From contig JAQCJI010000001.1 of assembly GCA_027593175.1 (NCBI GenBank), positions 1 to 64,000 on the forward strand: a DNA stretch of 64,000 bases, given 5' to 3'. The stretch is from Bacteroidota bacterium. Lineage in GTDB: Bacteria > Bacteroidota > Bacteroidia > Cytophagales > Cyclobacteriaceae. How positions within the stretch are numbered: the stretch's first letter is position 1; each line of letters starts with the position of its first letter. This document shows, one piece after another, positions 21,397 through 31,750 of the stretch. The position numbers were made by a program, and so were the translations under genes. The notes below the pieces were generated by a model, which was not told the origin of the DNA, made no database searches, and saw only the letters and a program-made list of their open reading frames with translations.

Positions 21397-22574
21397 ATCA
21401 GATAAAAATATGGATAGATGGGCAATTCAAGGGTGATCCAATCATTTGGGCCATCGTGATTTTGCTATCTATATTTAGCATTCTGGTTGTGTATTCTGCA
21501 ACAGGTACCTTGGTGTATAATGAAGAAGTGGTCAACACAGAAGAGTACCTCTTCAGGCATTCCAAATTGGTATTTGCTTCCTTGGTAGTGATGTGGCTGG
21601 CACATAAAATTCCTTACCGAAAATACGCTCTTTACGCAAGGCTATTCATGTTCCTGTCCATCCCTCTTTTGGTGGTGACCTACTTTTATGGGGTCAACAT
21701 TAACGAGGCCAATCGCTGGTTAATGATTCCCGTGATCAATCAAGCCTTTCAGCCTTCGGATTTGGCCAAGCTTTCCTTGATCGCTGCCTTGGCAGCAATG
21801 CTCGCCAAGCGACAGAGTAATATCAAAGATTTTGCAGGAACATTATTTCCCATCATCATTTCCATTGGAGTTATCAGTGCCTTGATTGGCATGGCCAATA
21901 TGTCCACGGCTATTTTACTACTGATCACCTGTTTGTTGATTATGTTCATCGGGAGAGTACCTGCGCAGCACTTGGCATTGGTTGTGATGGTTGGCTTAAT
22001 TGGGCTTTCTGTCTCAATACTTACAGGTCAACGGAAAAACACTTTCGTTTCTCGAATAGAAACCTTTATGGATTCTAAGGAGGATGATAGTAAGGTACCT
22101 TTTCAGGCGGAGCAGTCCTACATCGCGATTGCAACAGGTGGAATTACGGGTAAAGGGCCAGGAAATAGTGAGCAAAGAAATATTCTTCCATACCCCTATT
22201 CAGATTTTATCTATGCCATCATCCTCGAAGAGTACGGTATGGTTGGAGGAGTATCCGTACTCTTTCTATACCTCGCACTACTTTACCGAGGCATGCGCAT
22301 TGTAGCCAATTCAAATAAAGCCTTCGGTGGATTACTTTCTGCAGGCTTGAGCTTTGCCCTAGTCATTCAAGCCTTGGTCAATATGGCCGTAGCGGTGGGT
22401 CTAGGACCAATAACGGGGCTTCCCCTTCCGCTGCTTAGCATGGGTGGATCCTCCTTGATATTTACAGGTATTGCCCTTGGGATCATCCTAAGTGTAAGCC
22501 GAGGAGACCATCAGGAAGAGGCTATGGCCGCTTCTGAAGTCGCCAAAAAAGGAAATCAATTACAAACTGCATAA
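21393..22574 (+). CDS. ftsW: FtsW/RodA/SpoVE family glycosyltransferase
   Basis: Polytopic; FQPSDLAKL, PYPYSDFIYAIILEEYG, LPLLSMGGSSL. Confidence 0.95.
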   Translation: MNQIKIWIDGQFKGDPIIWAIVILLSIFSILVVYSATGTLVYNEEVVNTEEYLFRHSKLVFASLVVMWLAHKIPYRKYALYARLFMFLSIPLLVVTYFYGVNINEANRWLMIPVINQAFQPSDLAKLSLIAALAAMLAKRQSNIKDFAGTLFPIIISIGVISALIGMANMSTAILLLITCLLIMFIGRVPAQHLALVVMVGLIGLSVSILTGQRKNTFVSRIETFMDSKEDDSKVPFQAEQSYIAIATGGITGKGPGNSEQRNILPYPYSDFIYAIILEEYGMVGGVSVLFLYLALLYRGMRIVANSNKAFGGLLSAGLSFALVIQALVNMAVAVGLGPITGLPLPLLSMGGSSLIFTGIALGIILSVSRGDHQEEAMAASEVAKKGNQLQTA

Positions 22575-23694
22575 ACGGACCCCTATCAAAACTGGAACTA
22601 CATATCGAATTCTCATTAGCGGTGGAGGCACTGGTGGGCACATTTACCCAGCCCTTGCCATTGCCAACGCCTGGATGGAAAAACATCCAGACTCAGAGAT
22701 TCTATTTGTAGGTGCTGAGGGAAAAATGGAAATGCAGAAAGTTCCTGAGGCGGGATACCCAATTAAAGGCCTTCCTGTCGCAGGGCTTCAACGAAAATTG
22801 ACTCTAGCAAACCTGAGCTTTCCGATTAAACTCTGTAGAAGCCTTCGCATGGCCTCTCGTATTGTAAAAGAATTTAACCCCCAGCTAGTGGTGGGTGTTG
22901 GAGGATATGCCAGTGGACCTGTGCTTTATGCTGCGCAGTTTAAAGGAATTCCTACTCTCCTGCAAGAGCAGAACTCCTATGCTGGATTGACCAACAAGAT
23001 TTTGGCGAAGAAGGCAGCACGAATTTGTGTGGCCTATCCCGAGATGGATCGCTTTTTCCCCAAAGAAAAAATAAAGCTGACTGGTAATCCTGTTCGAAAG
23101 GATTTGCTGGACCTTGCTGGGAAAAAGGAGGTAGGGCAACAAAAATTTGGGTTGCACGCAAGCCGCAAGACCATTTTGGTCTTGGGGGGATCGCTAGGAG
23201 CCCGGACGCTCAACTTAGCAATGGTCAAGCACATGGTCGAACTGGAAAAAGAGGGCTATCAGGTGCTATGGCAGAGTGGGAAATTTTATTTCAAGGACAT
23301 GGAAGCAGTATTGGAAAAGGCAAGCTTAGCACACATCCATTTGTGGGAGTTTATCCGTGAAATGGATCTAGCCTATGCGGCTGCAGATTTGATTGTTTCT
23401 AGGGCTGGAGCCCTATCGGTTTCTGAGCTTTGCTTGGTTGGAAAGCCAGTGATCTTTATTCCATCGCCCAATGTAGCGGAAGACCACCAAACGAAAAATG
23501 CGGAGACCTGCGTAAAGCAAGGGGCAGCCGTCCTCCTTCCTGATGCATTTGCAGTAGATCAGTTTAAAAATTACATAGATAAGTTACTCCAGCAGGAGGG
23601 AAAGGCCCAAGCGCTAGCAACTGCAATAAAAAAATTGGCCATGCCGGATGCGGCAAATGCCCTAGTAACCGAACTTGAACATCTCTTAAAATGA
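22567..23694 (+). CDS. murG: MurG UDP-N-acetylglucosamine transferase; start codon uncertain and non-canonical
   Basis: The frame upstream of the caller's ATG (22675) encodes TYRILISGGGTGGHIYPALAIANAW, the conserved N-terminal loop; no in-frame ATG/GTG/TTG upstream. CTG at 22567 is the listed candidate start. Confidence 0.9.
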   Translation: MHKRTPIKTGTTYRILISGGGTGGHIYPALAIANAWMEKHPDSEILFVGAEGKMEMQKVPEAGYPIKGLPVAGLQRKLTLANLSFPIKLCRSLRMASRIVKEFNPQLVVGVGGYASGPVLYAAQFKGIPTLLQEQNSYAGLTNKILAKKAARICVAYPEMDRFFPKEKIKLTGNPVRKDLLDLAGKKEVGQQKFGLHASRKTILVLGGSLGARTLNLAMVKHMVELEKEGYQVLWQSGKFYFKDMEAVLEKASLAHIHLWEFIREMDLAYAAADLIVSRAGALSVSELCLVGKPVIFIPSPNVAEDHQTKNAETCVKQGAAVLLPDAFAVDQFKNYIDKLLQQEGKAQALATAIKKLAMPDAANALVTELEHLLK

Positions 23695-25094
23695 CATTGA
23701 AAGGGATACATAGCATATTTTTCCTCGGAATCGGCGGCATAGGCATGAGTGCCTTGGCCCGCTGGTTTCAGCAGGAAGGCTATGCAGTTGCAGGTTACGA
23801 CAAGACCGCTTCGCCCTTGACAGATGCCTTAAAGGAAGAAGGAATGCAGTTCATTTTTACCGATGAGGTGGCTGCGGTTCCAGCCCAATTTAAGGAAAAT
23901 CCTGAGGAGGTCTTGGTGGTTTGGACTCCAGCTATTCCTAAGGACAGCGTACTACTTCATTTTTTCCAGCAGAGCTTTCTTCTCAAGAAAAGAGCGGAAG
24001 TTTTGGGGATGATTACCAAGGACCAGTACACGATTGCTGTAGCGGGTACCCATGGAAAAACCAGCACCTCTTCCCTAGTTGCTCACCTTTTGAAGTCAGC
24101 AGGGAAGCCAGTTTTGGCGTTCTTGGGAGGGATTACCCAAAACTACAACAGCAACCTGATTCTTTCGGGTAAGTCCAAAGAGGCAGTTGTCGTGGTAGAA
24201 GCAGATGAGTTTGACCGATCTTTTCTGCACTTACACCCGAATGAAGCAGTATTGACGAGTGCAGATCCAGACCATTTGGATATTTATGGAGATGAGGAAG
24301 CCATCCTAGAAGGCTTCCGACAGTTTTTGTCCCTTGTGGATAAAAAGGGGAAAGTGTACCTACAAAGTCATGCCCTTTATCGCTTGGGGAATCATGGTAT
24401 TGCTTCCTCCAGCCTGCGGGAGTATGGACTTCGATCTGATGGTATTCATGCCGAAAATATCGTTGCCAAGCCCAACTCTTTTGTTTTTGATTATATCGGA
24501 AGTAAAAATCAGATTAAAGGACTGGAATTGTCTATTCCTGGCTTCCATAATGTGGAAAATGCATTGGCTGCCATTGCCATTGCTCTCGATCATGGCGTTA
24601 GTGAAGCGCAGGTTCGTGAGGGGATCAAGACTTTCCTTGGCGTAAAGCGGCGCTTTGAAATTCACTCCACCCAAGCTGGAAAGATATTTATTGACGATTA
24701 TGCGCACCATCCGGAAGAAATCAAGGCTTGCCTGAGTTCAGTTCGAGCCATGTATCCATCCCAACGGATGACGGTGATTTTCCAACCGCATTTATTTACC
24801 CGTACCCGTGATTTTGCAACTGGGTTTTCCGAGAGCCTTTCCCTTGCTGACGAGGTGGTGCTTTTACCGATTTATCCAGCTAGAGAGCTACCGCTACCTG
24901 GCGTGGAGTCTGAGATGCTTTTAGATAGTATTCAAGCCACTAAGAAGGTTTGCATTCAAAAAAGTGAAGTAATGGATTTCTTGAAAATCTTGTCCCCAGA
25001 GGTGCTGGTCACCTTGGGAGCAGGAGATATCGACAGGCTGGTGCCTAGTATAATATCATGGAATAATTCTAGACCTAATCCTCCGCAACTATGA
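23691..25094 (+). CDS. murC: UDP-N-acetylmuramate--L-alanine ligase
   Basis: FFLGIGGIGMSALARWF; AVAGTHGKTSTSSL; DDYAHHPEEI. Confidence 0.97.
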   Translation: MTLKGIHSIFFLGIGGIGMSALARWFQQEGYAVAGYDKTASPLTDALKEEGMQFIFTDEVAAVPAQFKENPEEVLVVWTPAIPKDSVLLHFFQQSFLLKKRAEVLGMITKDQYTIAVAGTHGKTSTSSLVAHLLKSAGKPVLAFLGGITQNYNSNLILSGKSKEAVVVVEADEFDRSFLHLHPNEAVLTSADPDHLDIYGDEEAILEGFRQFLSLVDKKGKVYLQSHALYRLGNHGIASSSLREYGLRSDGIHAENIVAKPNSFVFDYIGSKNQIKGLELSIPGFHNVENALAAIAIALDHGVSEAQVREGIKTFLGVKRRFEIHSTQAGKIFIDDYAHHPEEIKACLSSVRAMYPSQRMTVIFQPHLFTRTRDFATGFSESLSLADEVVLLPIYPARELPLPGVESEMLLDSIQATKKVCIQKSEVMDFLKILSPEVLVTLGAGDIDRLVPSIISWNNSRPNPPQL

Positions 25095-25846
25095 ACAAGG
25101 CAAAGGTGAAAAAGGTACTTGGAATTGTGCTGCTCTGCCTTATCGCAGGAGGATACATTGGGTTTGTAGAAAAGCAAAACCAAAATAAAGCTTTCAGCAG
25201 CATAGAGATAGACTTGGAGGCAGTTAGTGGGGTCTATTTTGTGGAAGGAAAAGAAATTTTAACCCTTCTTTCCTCTTCCTTTCCAGAGTTGAAAAAGGGC
25301 CTTCCAATGCGGGAGTTGCCCTTAAAGGATATCGAGGAGCGATTGTTGGGACATCCCTTTATTCGGTCTGCGGAGGCTTCAGTAGATCAGCAAGGGATTT
25401 TGAAGTTGAGCCTGACCCAACATGAACCTATGGCCCGAATTGCTAGGCCAGAGGCTGCTGATGGGTACATTACCAAAGAGGGATTGCTCATATCAACCTC
25501 CCCAAGCTATACAAGCCGGGTATTGATTCTTCAAGGAGCTTACATTGGCTCTTTAATGGACCAAGGTAGGTTAGATGCGATCCCTGAATTGATTCCTTTG
25601 ATACGCTTCATTTCGAAGGACAAATTTTGGAGTGCACAGGTGACCGAGTTGGAGATCAATGGGAGAAATGATATTCGCATTCATCAGCAGGTAGGAAAGC
25701 AGGTGATTGAATTTGGAGATGCTCGAGATTTTGAGAACAAGTTTAACCGAATAGCAGTACTCTATAAAGAAATATTGCCTAGAAAAGGCTGGGACGCTTA
25801 CCAGCGAATCAGTGTAAAATATAAAAATCAAATTGTTTGTGAATAA
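25091..25846 (+). CDS. ftsQ: Cell division protein FtsQ
   Basis: Single N-terminal TM, POTRA-like region, position between murC and ftsA. Confidence 0.88.
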   Translation: MNKAKVKKVLGIVLLCLIAGGYIGFVEKQNQNKAFSSIEIDLEAVSGVYFVEGKEILTLLSSSFPELKKGLPMRELPLKDIEERLLGHPFIRSAEASVDQQGILKLSLTQHEPMARIARPEAADGYITKEGLLISTSPSYTSRVLILQGAYIGSLMDQGRLDAIPELIPLIRFISKDKFWSAQVTELEINGRNDIRIHQQVGKQVIEFGDARDFENKFNRIAVLYKEILPRKGWDAYQRISVKYKNQIVCE

Positions 25847-25855
25847 CGCTTGGAT

Positions 25856-27169
25856 ATGGAAAACGACAAACTAATTGTAGGTCTGGACATCGGGACGACC
25901 AAAATATGCGCTATTATAGGCCGCAAAAATGAATTTGGCAAGCTGGAAGTTCTTGGCATGGGCAAGTCCGTATCGGATGGGGTTGAGCGAGGAATCGTGA
26001 CCAACATTGAGAAGACGGTGGATGCTATTGTAAAGGCGGTTGAAGAATGTTCCAACATGGCGGAGGTGGACATTATAGAAGTGATTGTAGGAATTGCAGG
26101 TCAGCACATTCAGAGTAAAATCATGCATGGTAGCATCATGCGTCAACCTACAGAGGATGAAATCACCGTTGAGGATGTGCAGCGTCTGACTGCAGACATG
26201 CACAACATTGTAGTGCCTCCTGGAAACAGTATAATTCACGTGATGCCCCAAGACTATACAGTCGATTACGAAGGAGGCATCAAAGATCCCGTAGGCATGT
26301 CAGGCAATCGTCTGGAGGCAGATTTCCATGTCATTACCGCCCAGACTACGGCTATTAACAACATTAACAAGTGCGTCAAGCGCGCACAGCTCACCTCCAA
26401 GCAATTGATTCTTGAACCCCTTGCGAGCTCCCTTTCTGTTTTGAGCGAGGAGGAAAAAGAGGCAGGTGTTTGTTTAATCGATATTGGAGGAGGAACTACC
26501 GATATCGCCATTTTCTATGAAAACATCATTCGCCATACGGCAGTGATTCCTTTGGGAGGCAACATTATTACCGCTGATATCAAGGAGGGCTGCATGCTGA
26601 TGCAAAACCAAGCCGAGCTCCTGAAGACTCGTTTTGGAAAAGCCATAGCAGCTGAAGCAAATCCCAACGAAATTGTATCCATACCGGGGTTAAAAAACCG
26701 TGCACCTAAAGAAATCTCTATTCGCAACCTAGCTTCCATCATACAAGCACGAATGGAAGAGATCATAGAAATCGTTCAAAACGAAATCATGCAAAGTGGC
26801 CACTACAAGAAATTGGCGGGGGGGATTGTACTCACCGGAGGAGGATCTCAAATGCAATTTATTGCCCAGCTCTTTGAATACATGACGGGTTTGGATACGC
26901 GTATCGGATTTCCAAATGAACACCTAGGGAAATCAGTCTTGGAAGAAGTAAAGAGCCCCATGTATGCTACTACAGTTGGATTGGTATTGGCAGGTTTTAA
27001 GTCCCTCGATATGCGAGAAGATATGTACCAAAATCGTCGTGCCAATTCAGGAGTGAAGCCAAAGGAAATTGAAAAAAGAGAAGGCATCTCCAAGGATTTC
27101 TTTAAAAGCATAGGAGAGCGGCTAAAAAATATTATTTCAGACGATATCGGAGACGATACGGCCTATTAA
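25856..27169 (+). CDS. ftsA: Cell division protein FtsA
   Basis: VGLDIGTTKICAIIG; CLIDIGGGTTDIAIF; GIVLTGGGSQM; start set at ATG 25856. Confidence 0.96.
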   Translation: MENDKLIVGLDIGTTKICAIIGRKNEFGKLEVLGMGKSVSDGVERGIVTNIEKTVDAIVKAVEECSNMAEVDIIEVIVGIAGQHIQSKIMHGSIMRQPTEDEITVEDVQRLTADMHNIVVPPGNSIIHVMPQDYTVDYEGGIKDPVGMSGNRLEADFHVITAQTTAINNINKCVKRAQLTSKQLILEPLASSLSVLSEEEKEAGVCLIDIGGGTTDIAIFYENIIRHTAVIPLGGNIITADIKEGCMLMQNQAELLKTRFGKAIAAEANPNEIVSIPGLKNRAPKEISIRNLASIIQARMEEIIEIVQNEIMQSGHYKKLAGGIVLTGGGSQMQFIAQLFEYMTGLDTRIGFPNEHLGKSVLEEVKSPMYATTVGLVLAGFKSLDMREDMYQNRRANSGVKPKEIEKREGISKDFFKSIGERLKNIISDDIGDDTAY

Positions 27170-27226
27170 AAGTTTAAAATTACCCCAATTATACCCAGCC
27201 TAAAAATAAATTCACCACTTATAATT

Positions 27227-28873
27227 ATGTCAGATAACATGAAAGATTACAGATTTGATCTCCCTAAAAACCAAAAATCCATCATTAAAGTCATCGGTGT
27301 TGGCGGCGGCGGTAGCAATGCCGTCAACCACATGTATGGCTTAGGAATTAAGGATGTAGAATTCGTCGTGGTCAATACCGATGCCCAGGCCTTGAAATCT
27401 AGCCCTGTTCCTTTGAGACTTCAGTTAGGAGCCAACTTGACTGAGGGTCTAGGTGCAGGGGCTAACCCAGAACAAGGGCGTAGTGCTGCCCTAGAGTCAG
27501 AGGATGAAATCCGAGAGCTCCTTGCCGACAATACCAAAATGGCATTTATCACTGCCGGTATGGGAGGAGGTACAGGTACAGGTGCTGCTCCGATAGTAGC
27601 ACGCATTGCCAAGGAATTGAATATCCTAACCGTAGGTATAGTGACCGCTCCCTTTATGTTTGAAGGGAAAAAGAAGATGGCAGTAGCCCAAGCAGGTATT
27701 GAAGCGCTTCGTGAAAATTGCGATACTGTACTTGTTATCCTAAATGACAAGTTGCGAGAAATCTATGGCAACTTGGCGATCAGAACAGCCTTTAGCAAGG
27801 CAGACGATATTTTGAGCACAGCAGCTCGTTCGATTGCAGAAATCATTACGATCCATCAAGATGTAAACGTAGATTTTGAAGACGTGAAAACGGTAATGAA
27901 AGATGCTGGTGCTGCAGTGATGGGTTCAGCTACTGAAGAAGGAGAGGGCCGCGCCATCCGTGCAGCAGGTTTTGCCATTTCTTCTCCTTTGCTCAACAAT
28001 GTAGATATCAAAGGAGCTCAAAAAATCTTGCTATCCATCATGTCAGGAGAAGAAGAAGAGCTTTCTATGGATGAGCTGAGTGACATTACCGAATTCATCC
28101 AAGAGAAAGCTGGAGACAATGCAGAGGTTATCTTTGGCCAGGGTATTGATCCTGAATTGGGTAGAGCGATCCGAGTGACGGTCATTGCCACAGGCTTCGA
28201 GATGGATAGACTTGCGAATGTGCCACTCACAAAACTTAAAGCCGCTCCTATTTCTGCCTTTTTTAGCCCTGAAGTTCCTAATCTAGCGCCTGCGCCGGCT
28301 CCTGAGCAAATCAAAACTGTGATTGATCTGGATTCTGGAAAGTCAGCACAAGTGAAAGAAGAGCCCATTACTGAAGGAACCACCTTTACATTTACTTTTC
28401 CCAAAACCCCAGTAGCGGTAGTAACTCCCCTGATGGAGGAAAAAATGAAAGAAGAAGAATTCTCACCCGATATTCAGCCAGTAGCCGAAAATTCCCTTGT
28501 TGAAGAGCCTGTGGAGGAAGATAAAATTGTACACAATCTCTACCAAGAGGAAGATGTGCCCGTCGCTTCCGCTACGCCAGTTGAACCTCAACAGCCTACT
28601 GCTCCTGTATTTGCCAATGATTATTACGAGCAGATGAAAATGAAAGCTATACAGCGTGCGCACGAAAGATTCGAGAAACTAAAAGGAGGTCGTTCGCTAC
28701 CTACTGCTTCAGATGACTTGACTGAAAAGATGGTAGTGCCTGCCTACCAGCGAAAAAATGTGATTCTCAATGAACCACAGCACAGCTCGGAGTCTAGCCT
28801 TAGCAAGTTTAACCTAAACGAGGAAAACGAGATTTTAGGCAACAATAGATTTCTGCACGACAACGTGGACTAA
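27227..28873 (+). CDS. ftsZ: Cell division protein FtsZ
   Basis: VGGGGSNAVNHM; GMGGGTGTGAAPIVA tubulin signature. Confidence 0.98.
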   Translation: MSDNMKDYRFDLPKNQKSIIKVIGVGGGGSNAVNHMYGLGIKDVEFVVVNTDAQALKSSPVPLRLQLGANLTEGLGAGANPEQGRSAALESEDEIRELLADNTKMAFITAGMGGGTGTGAAPIVARIAKELNILTVGIVTAPFMFEGKKKMAVAQAGIEALRENCDTVLVILNDKLREIYGNLAIRTAFSKADDILSTAARSIAEIITIHQDVNVDFEDVKTVMKDAGAAVMGSATEEGEGRAIRAAGFAISSPLLNNVDIKGAQKILLSIMSGEEEELSMDELSDITEFIQEKAGDNAEVIFGQGIDPELGRAIRVTVIATGFEMDRLANVPLTKLKAAPISAFFSPEVPNLAPAPAPEQIKTVIDLDSGKSAQVKEEPITEGTTFTFTFPKTPVAVVTPLMEEKMKEEEFSPDIQPVAENSLVEEPVEEDKIVHNLYQEEDVPVASATPVEPQQPTAPVFANDYYEQMKMKAIQRAHERFEKLKGGRSLPTASDDLTEKMVVPAYQRKNVILNEPQHSSESSLSKFNLNEENEILGNNRFLHDNVD

Positions 28874-28876
28874 ATC

Positions 28877-29428
28877 CTAAAAGTCGAGCAGCATGTCTGC
28901 CTGGGTATGTAGTAGTTCTACATACAGCCTGTTGGTGAGCAGGTTATCTGACATATTTTGCTCTATCTTAGCCAATTTTGGCTTGAGAGCAAGAACATTC
29001 ATACCCAGGTAATGGAAGATGTCGGTAAGGTGGCTCATAGCGATGCCACCCCCTCCAATTCCTGAAGAGAGCCCAACCATGGCGCATTTTTTGTTCAAAA
29101 ACGAATTAGGATAGGTCATCCCGTCAATAAATGCTTTTAGGATACCTGGAAAAGATCCGTTGTATTCTGGAATAATAAACACAAACTTTTTTCCTTCCTT
29201 CACACGATCATTAAAGGCGTTAAACTCGGGATTTTCCCCATTGTTTTCGTACAAAGCGGTAGCCGTAAAATCTGCTGGCAAGTCCGATATATAAAGAATT
29301 TCAGCTTCTGCTCCCTTTTCTTTTAGGATGTCCTGGTAGAGGGAAGCAAGCGTACTTGAAACTGAATTTTTACGGTTGGTGCTTACAATAATTTGAATCA
29401 TGGGATGAATTTTGTCTCTTTTATACAC
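28877..29428 (-). CDS. NADPH-dependent FMN reductase family protein
   Basis: FVFIIPEYNGSFPGILKAFID flavodoxin-like motif. Confidence 0.9.
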   Translation of the reverse strand: MYKRDKIHPMIQIIVSTNRKNSVSSTLASLYQDILKEKGAEAEILYISDLPADFTATALYENNGENPEFNAFNDRVKEGKKFVFIIPEYNGSFPGILKAFIDGMTYPNSFLNKKCAMVGLSSGIGGGGIAMSHLTDIFHYLGMNVLALKPKLAKIEQNMSDNLLTNRLYVELLHTQADMLLDF

Positions 29429-29497
29429 ACAAGTACCTAGAAAAGTTCGAACAATTTTTCAAAACACTATCTTTAAGTGGCATTAATTAATTTTTAG

Positions 29498-30319
29498 ATG
29501 GACTACAAGCAGCAAGTGGAGCAGGCAACTGCCTACATTCAAGGGATTCATCCCAATCCAGTAGCAATCGGGATTATCTTGGGTACTGGATTAGGAAACT
29601 TAGCTACCCAAATTCATGTAGAGCTGGAAATACCGTACCAGGATATCCCTCATTTTCCTATCTCCACGGTCGAGAGCCATAGTGGAACCTTACTTTTTGG
29701 GCATTTGGCAGGAAAAAAAGTACTGGCTATGAAGGGACGCTTCCATTACTACGAGGGGTATTCCATGAAAGAAGTTTCCTTTCCCATTCGCGTGATGAAG
29801 CAGTTGGGTGTGCAGACACTGCTGGTCTCCAATGCCTCTGGAGGATTAAACCCTGCACAGGCCGTAGGAGAGGTCATGGTGATATCGGATCATATCAACT
29901 TGTTTTCAGAAAACCCGCTTCGAGGGAAAAATTACGAGGAATGGGGACCACGATTTCCAGACATGAGTGTGCCCTATTCCCCACGATTGATTGCCCTGGC
30001 CTTACAGATTGCACAAGAGAGAGGCATCAAGCTGCACACAGGAGTCTATTGTGGTGTGGAGGGTCCAAACTTGGAGACACCTGCTGAATACAGTTACCTA
30101 CGCATTATCGGAGGAGATGCGGTAGGCATGAGTACCGTGCCTGAGGTTCTGGTGGCCTGTCACTCTGGGATGGAAGTGTTTGGCATTTCGGCGATTACCG
30201 ATTTGGGAGTTGTGGGGAAGATCCATCAGGTAACCTTGGATGATGTGCTTGCTGCCGCTGCCAAGGCAGAACCAATCATGAGTCAAATTCTCTTCGAACT
30301 AGTACGTAGGTTGGATTAG
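29498..30319 (+). CDS. punA: Purine-nucleoside phosphorylase
   Basis: ILGTGLGNLA, GRFHYYEGY, VSNASGGLNP, GVYCGVEGPNLETPAEY, GMSTVPEV. Confidence 0.95.
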   Translation: MDYKQQVEQATAYIQGIHPNPVAIGIILGTGLGNLATQIHVELEIPYQDIPHFPISTVESHSGTLLFGHLAGKKVLAMKGRFHYYEGYSMKEVSFPIRVMKQLGVQTLLVSNASGGLNPAQAVGEVMVISDHINLFSENPLRGKNYEEWGPRFPDMSVPYSPRLIALALQIAQERGIKLHTGVYCGVEGPNLETPAEYSYLRIIGGDAVGMSTVPEVLVACHSGMEVFGISAITDLGVVGKIHQVTLDDVLAAAAKAEPIMSQILFELVRRLD

Positions 30320-30320
30320 C

Positions 30321-31613
30321 CTATTTCTTCATACCCATGTAATCAACGACCAGGTAACTCAAGGCGCGGACACCCAAGGTAAATCCACTTTCATCCAGGT
30401 AGAAGTCAGGCGTGTGGTGGGAGGGGGTTTTGAGGGGATCAGCTCCCGGCTTCATTCCGCCCAAGAACACAAATACGCCTGGCTTTTCCTTTTGGAAGAA
30501 GCTGAAGTCTTCCGAAACCGTCATCGGGTCCATCAAGATCAAATTTTCTTTTCCTGCGGCAGCAGTTAGGGATGGCAGCATGGTCGCAGTTAAGGCCTCG
30601 TCATTTACTGTGGCTGGGTAAAGCTTGAGAATGTTGACCTCTGCTTTTGCACCGGCACTTTCTGCGATATTGGTGGTGATCTCGTTGATTCTGCGGTGTA
30701 TGAGTGTTTGTTGCGCTTCTCCAAAGGTGCGGATGGTACCGATTAGTTCTACTTTTTCAGGAATGATGTTGTGACGGATACCGCCATGGATGGCACCAAC
30801 AGTGACTACAGCGGGGTTCTCGGTGACATTTACGCTACGGGAAAGGATGGTTTGCAGGCCAGTAATGATCTGTGCAGAAGTAACGATGGGATCTACACCC
30901 GACCAAGGAGAGGCGCCGTGTGCCTGGGTGCCAAATACGTTGACAGTTAGGATATCTACCGCGGCCATGGTTGGCCCTGGGCGGTAACCGATTTTGCCAG
31001 CTTCTACCTGTGCCCAGATGTGTAGGCCGAAAATAGCGTCCACGTCTTTCATGACTCCTTCCTTCACCATCAATTCGGCTCCTGCCATGGGCACCTCAGT
31101 TACCCCTTCTTCTGCAGGTTGGAAGATAAACTTGACCGAACCCTCCAATTGATTTTTATGTGCAACCAATACCTCGGCTACCCCCATTAAGATGGCGGTG
31201 TGGGAATCGTGTCCGCAGGCATGCATGACTCCTGTTTGTTGGCCGTTGTAGGTGGCTGTAACGGTGGATTTGAAGGGAACATCAACTCGCTCCGTTACGG
31301 GTAGGGCATCCATATCTGCACGAAGGGCCACCATGGGACCGGGTTTGTCGCCACGAAGGACACCGACTACGCCGGTTACCGCTACATTTTCGGTCACTTC
31401 CATGCCTAGGGAACGGAGGTGATCGGCGACGATCTTGGCGGTACGCACTTCCTGATTTCCCAGTTCGGGGTGCTGGTGAAAATCCCGTCTCCACTCGATG
31501 ACCTTGGCTTCCACACCCTGAGCTTTCTGGTCAATGCTGGGACGAAGCTTGGACTGACCTACCGCAGTGGCAGAGATCAAGAGTAGAGGGAGTAGGAGAT
31601 TTTTCATGGTCAT
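30321..31613 (-). CDS. Secreted M20 family amidohydrolase (copy 1)
   Basis: Signal peptide; DFHQHPELGNQE, ALRADMDALP, HACGHDSHTAILMG. Confidence 0.94.
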   Translation of the reverse strand: MTMKNLLLPLLLISATAVGQSKLRPSIDQKAQGVEAKVIEWRRDFHQHPELGNQEVRTAKIVADHLRSLGMEVTENVAVTGVVGVLRGDKPGPMVALRADMDALPVTERVDVPFKSTVTATYNGQQTGVMHACGHDSHTAILMGVAEVLVAHKNQLEGSVKFIFQPAEEGVTEVPMAGAELMVKEGVMKDVDAIFGLHIWAQVEAGKIGYRPGPTMAAVDILTVNVFGTQAHGASPWSGVDPIVTSAQIITGLQTILSRSVNVTENPAVVTVGAIHGGIRHNIIPEKVELIGTIRTFGEAQQTLIHRRINEITTNIAESAGAKAEVNILKLYPATVNDEALTATMLPSLTAAAGKENLILMDPMTVSEDFSFFQKEKPGVFVFLGGMKPGADPLKTPSHHTPDFYLDESGFTLGVRALSYLVVDYMGMKK

Positions 31614-31698
31614 TTCAAGAGCTGATTCGATTCAAACAAATGTAGTAGATTTTAGTAAATGTGGAAGTTTTCCGTGGGTTTAGGATGTCTAAAAAGCA

Positions 31699-31733
31699 AA
31701 AACCCCCATTCCTACATTTGGGATGGGGGTTTG
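31699..31733 (-). terminator. Hairpin terminator for the downstream M20 copy
   Basis: AAACCCCCATTCC-tacattt-GGGATGGGGGTTT inverted repeat immediately 3' of the gene at 31751. Confidence 0.65.
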
Positions 31734-31750
31734 AAATAATTTGGAACTAC

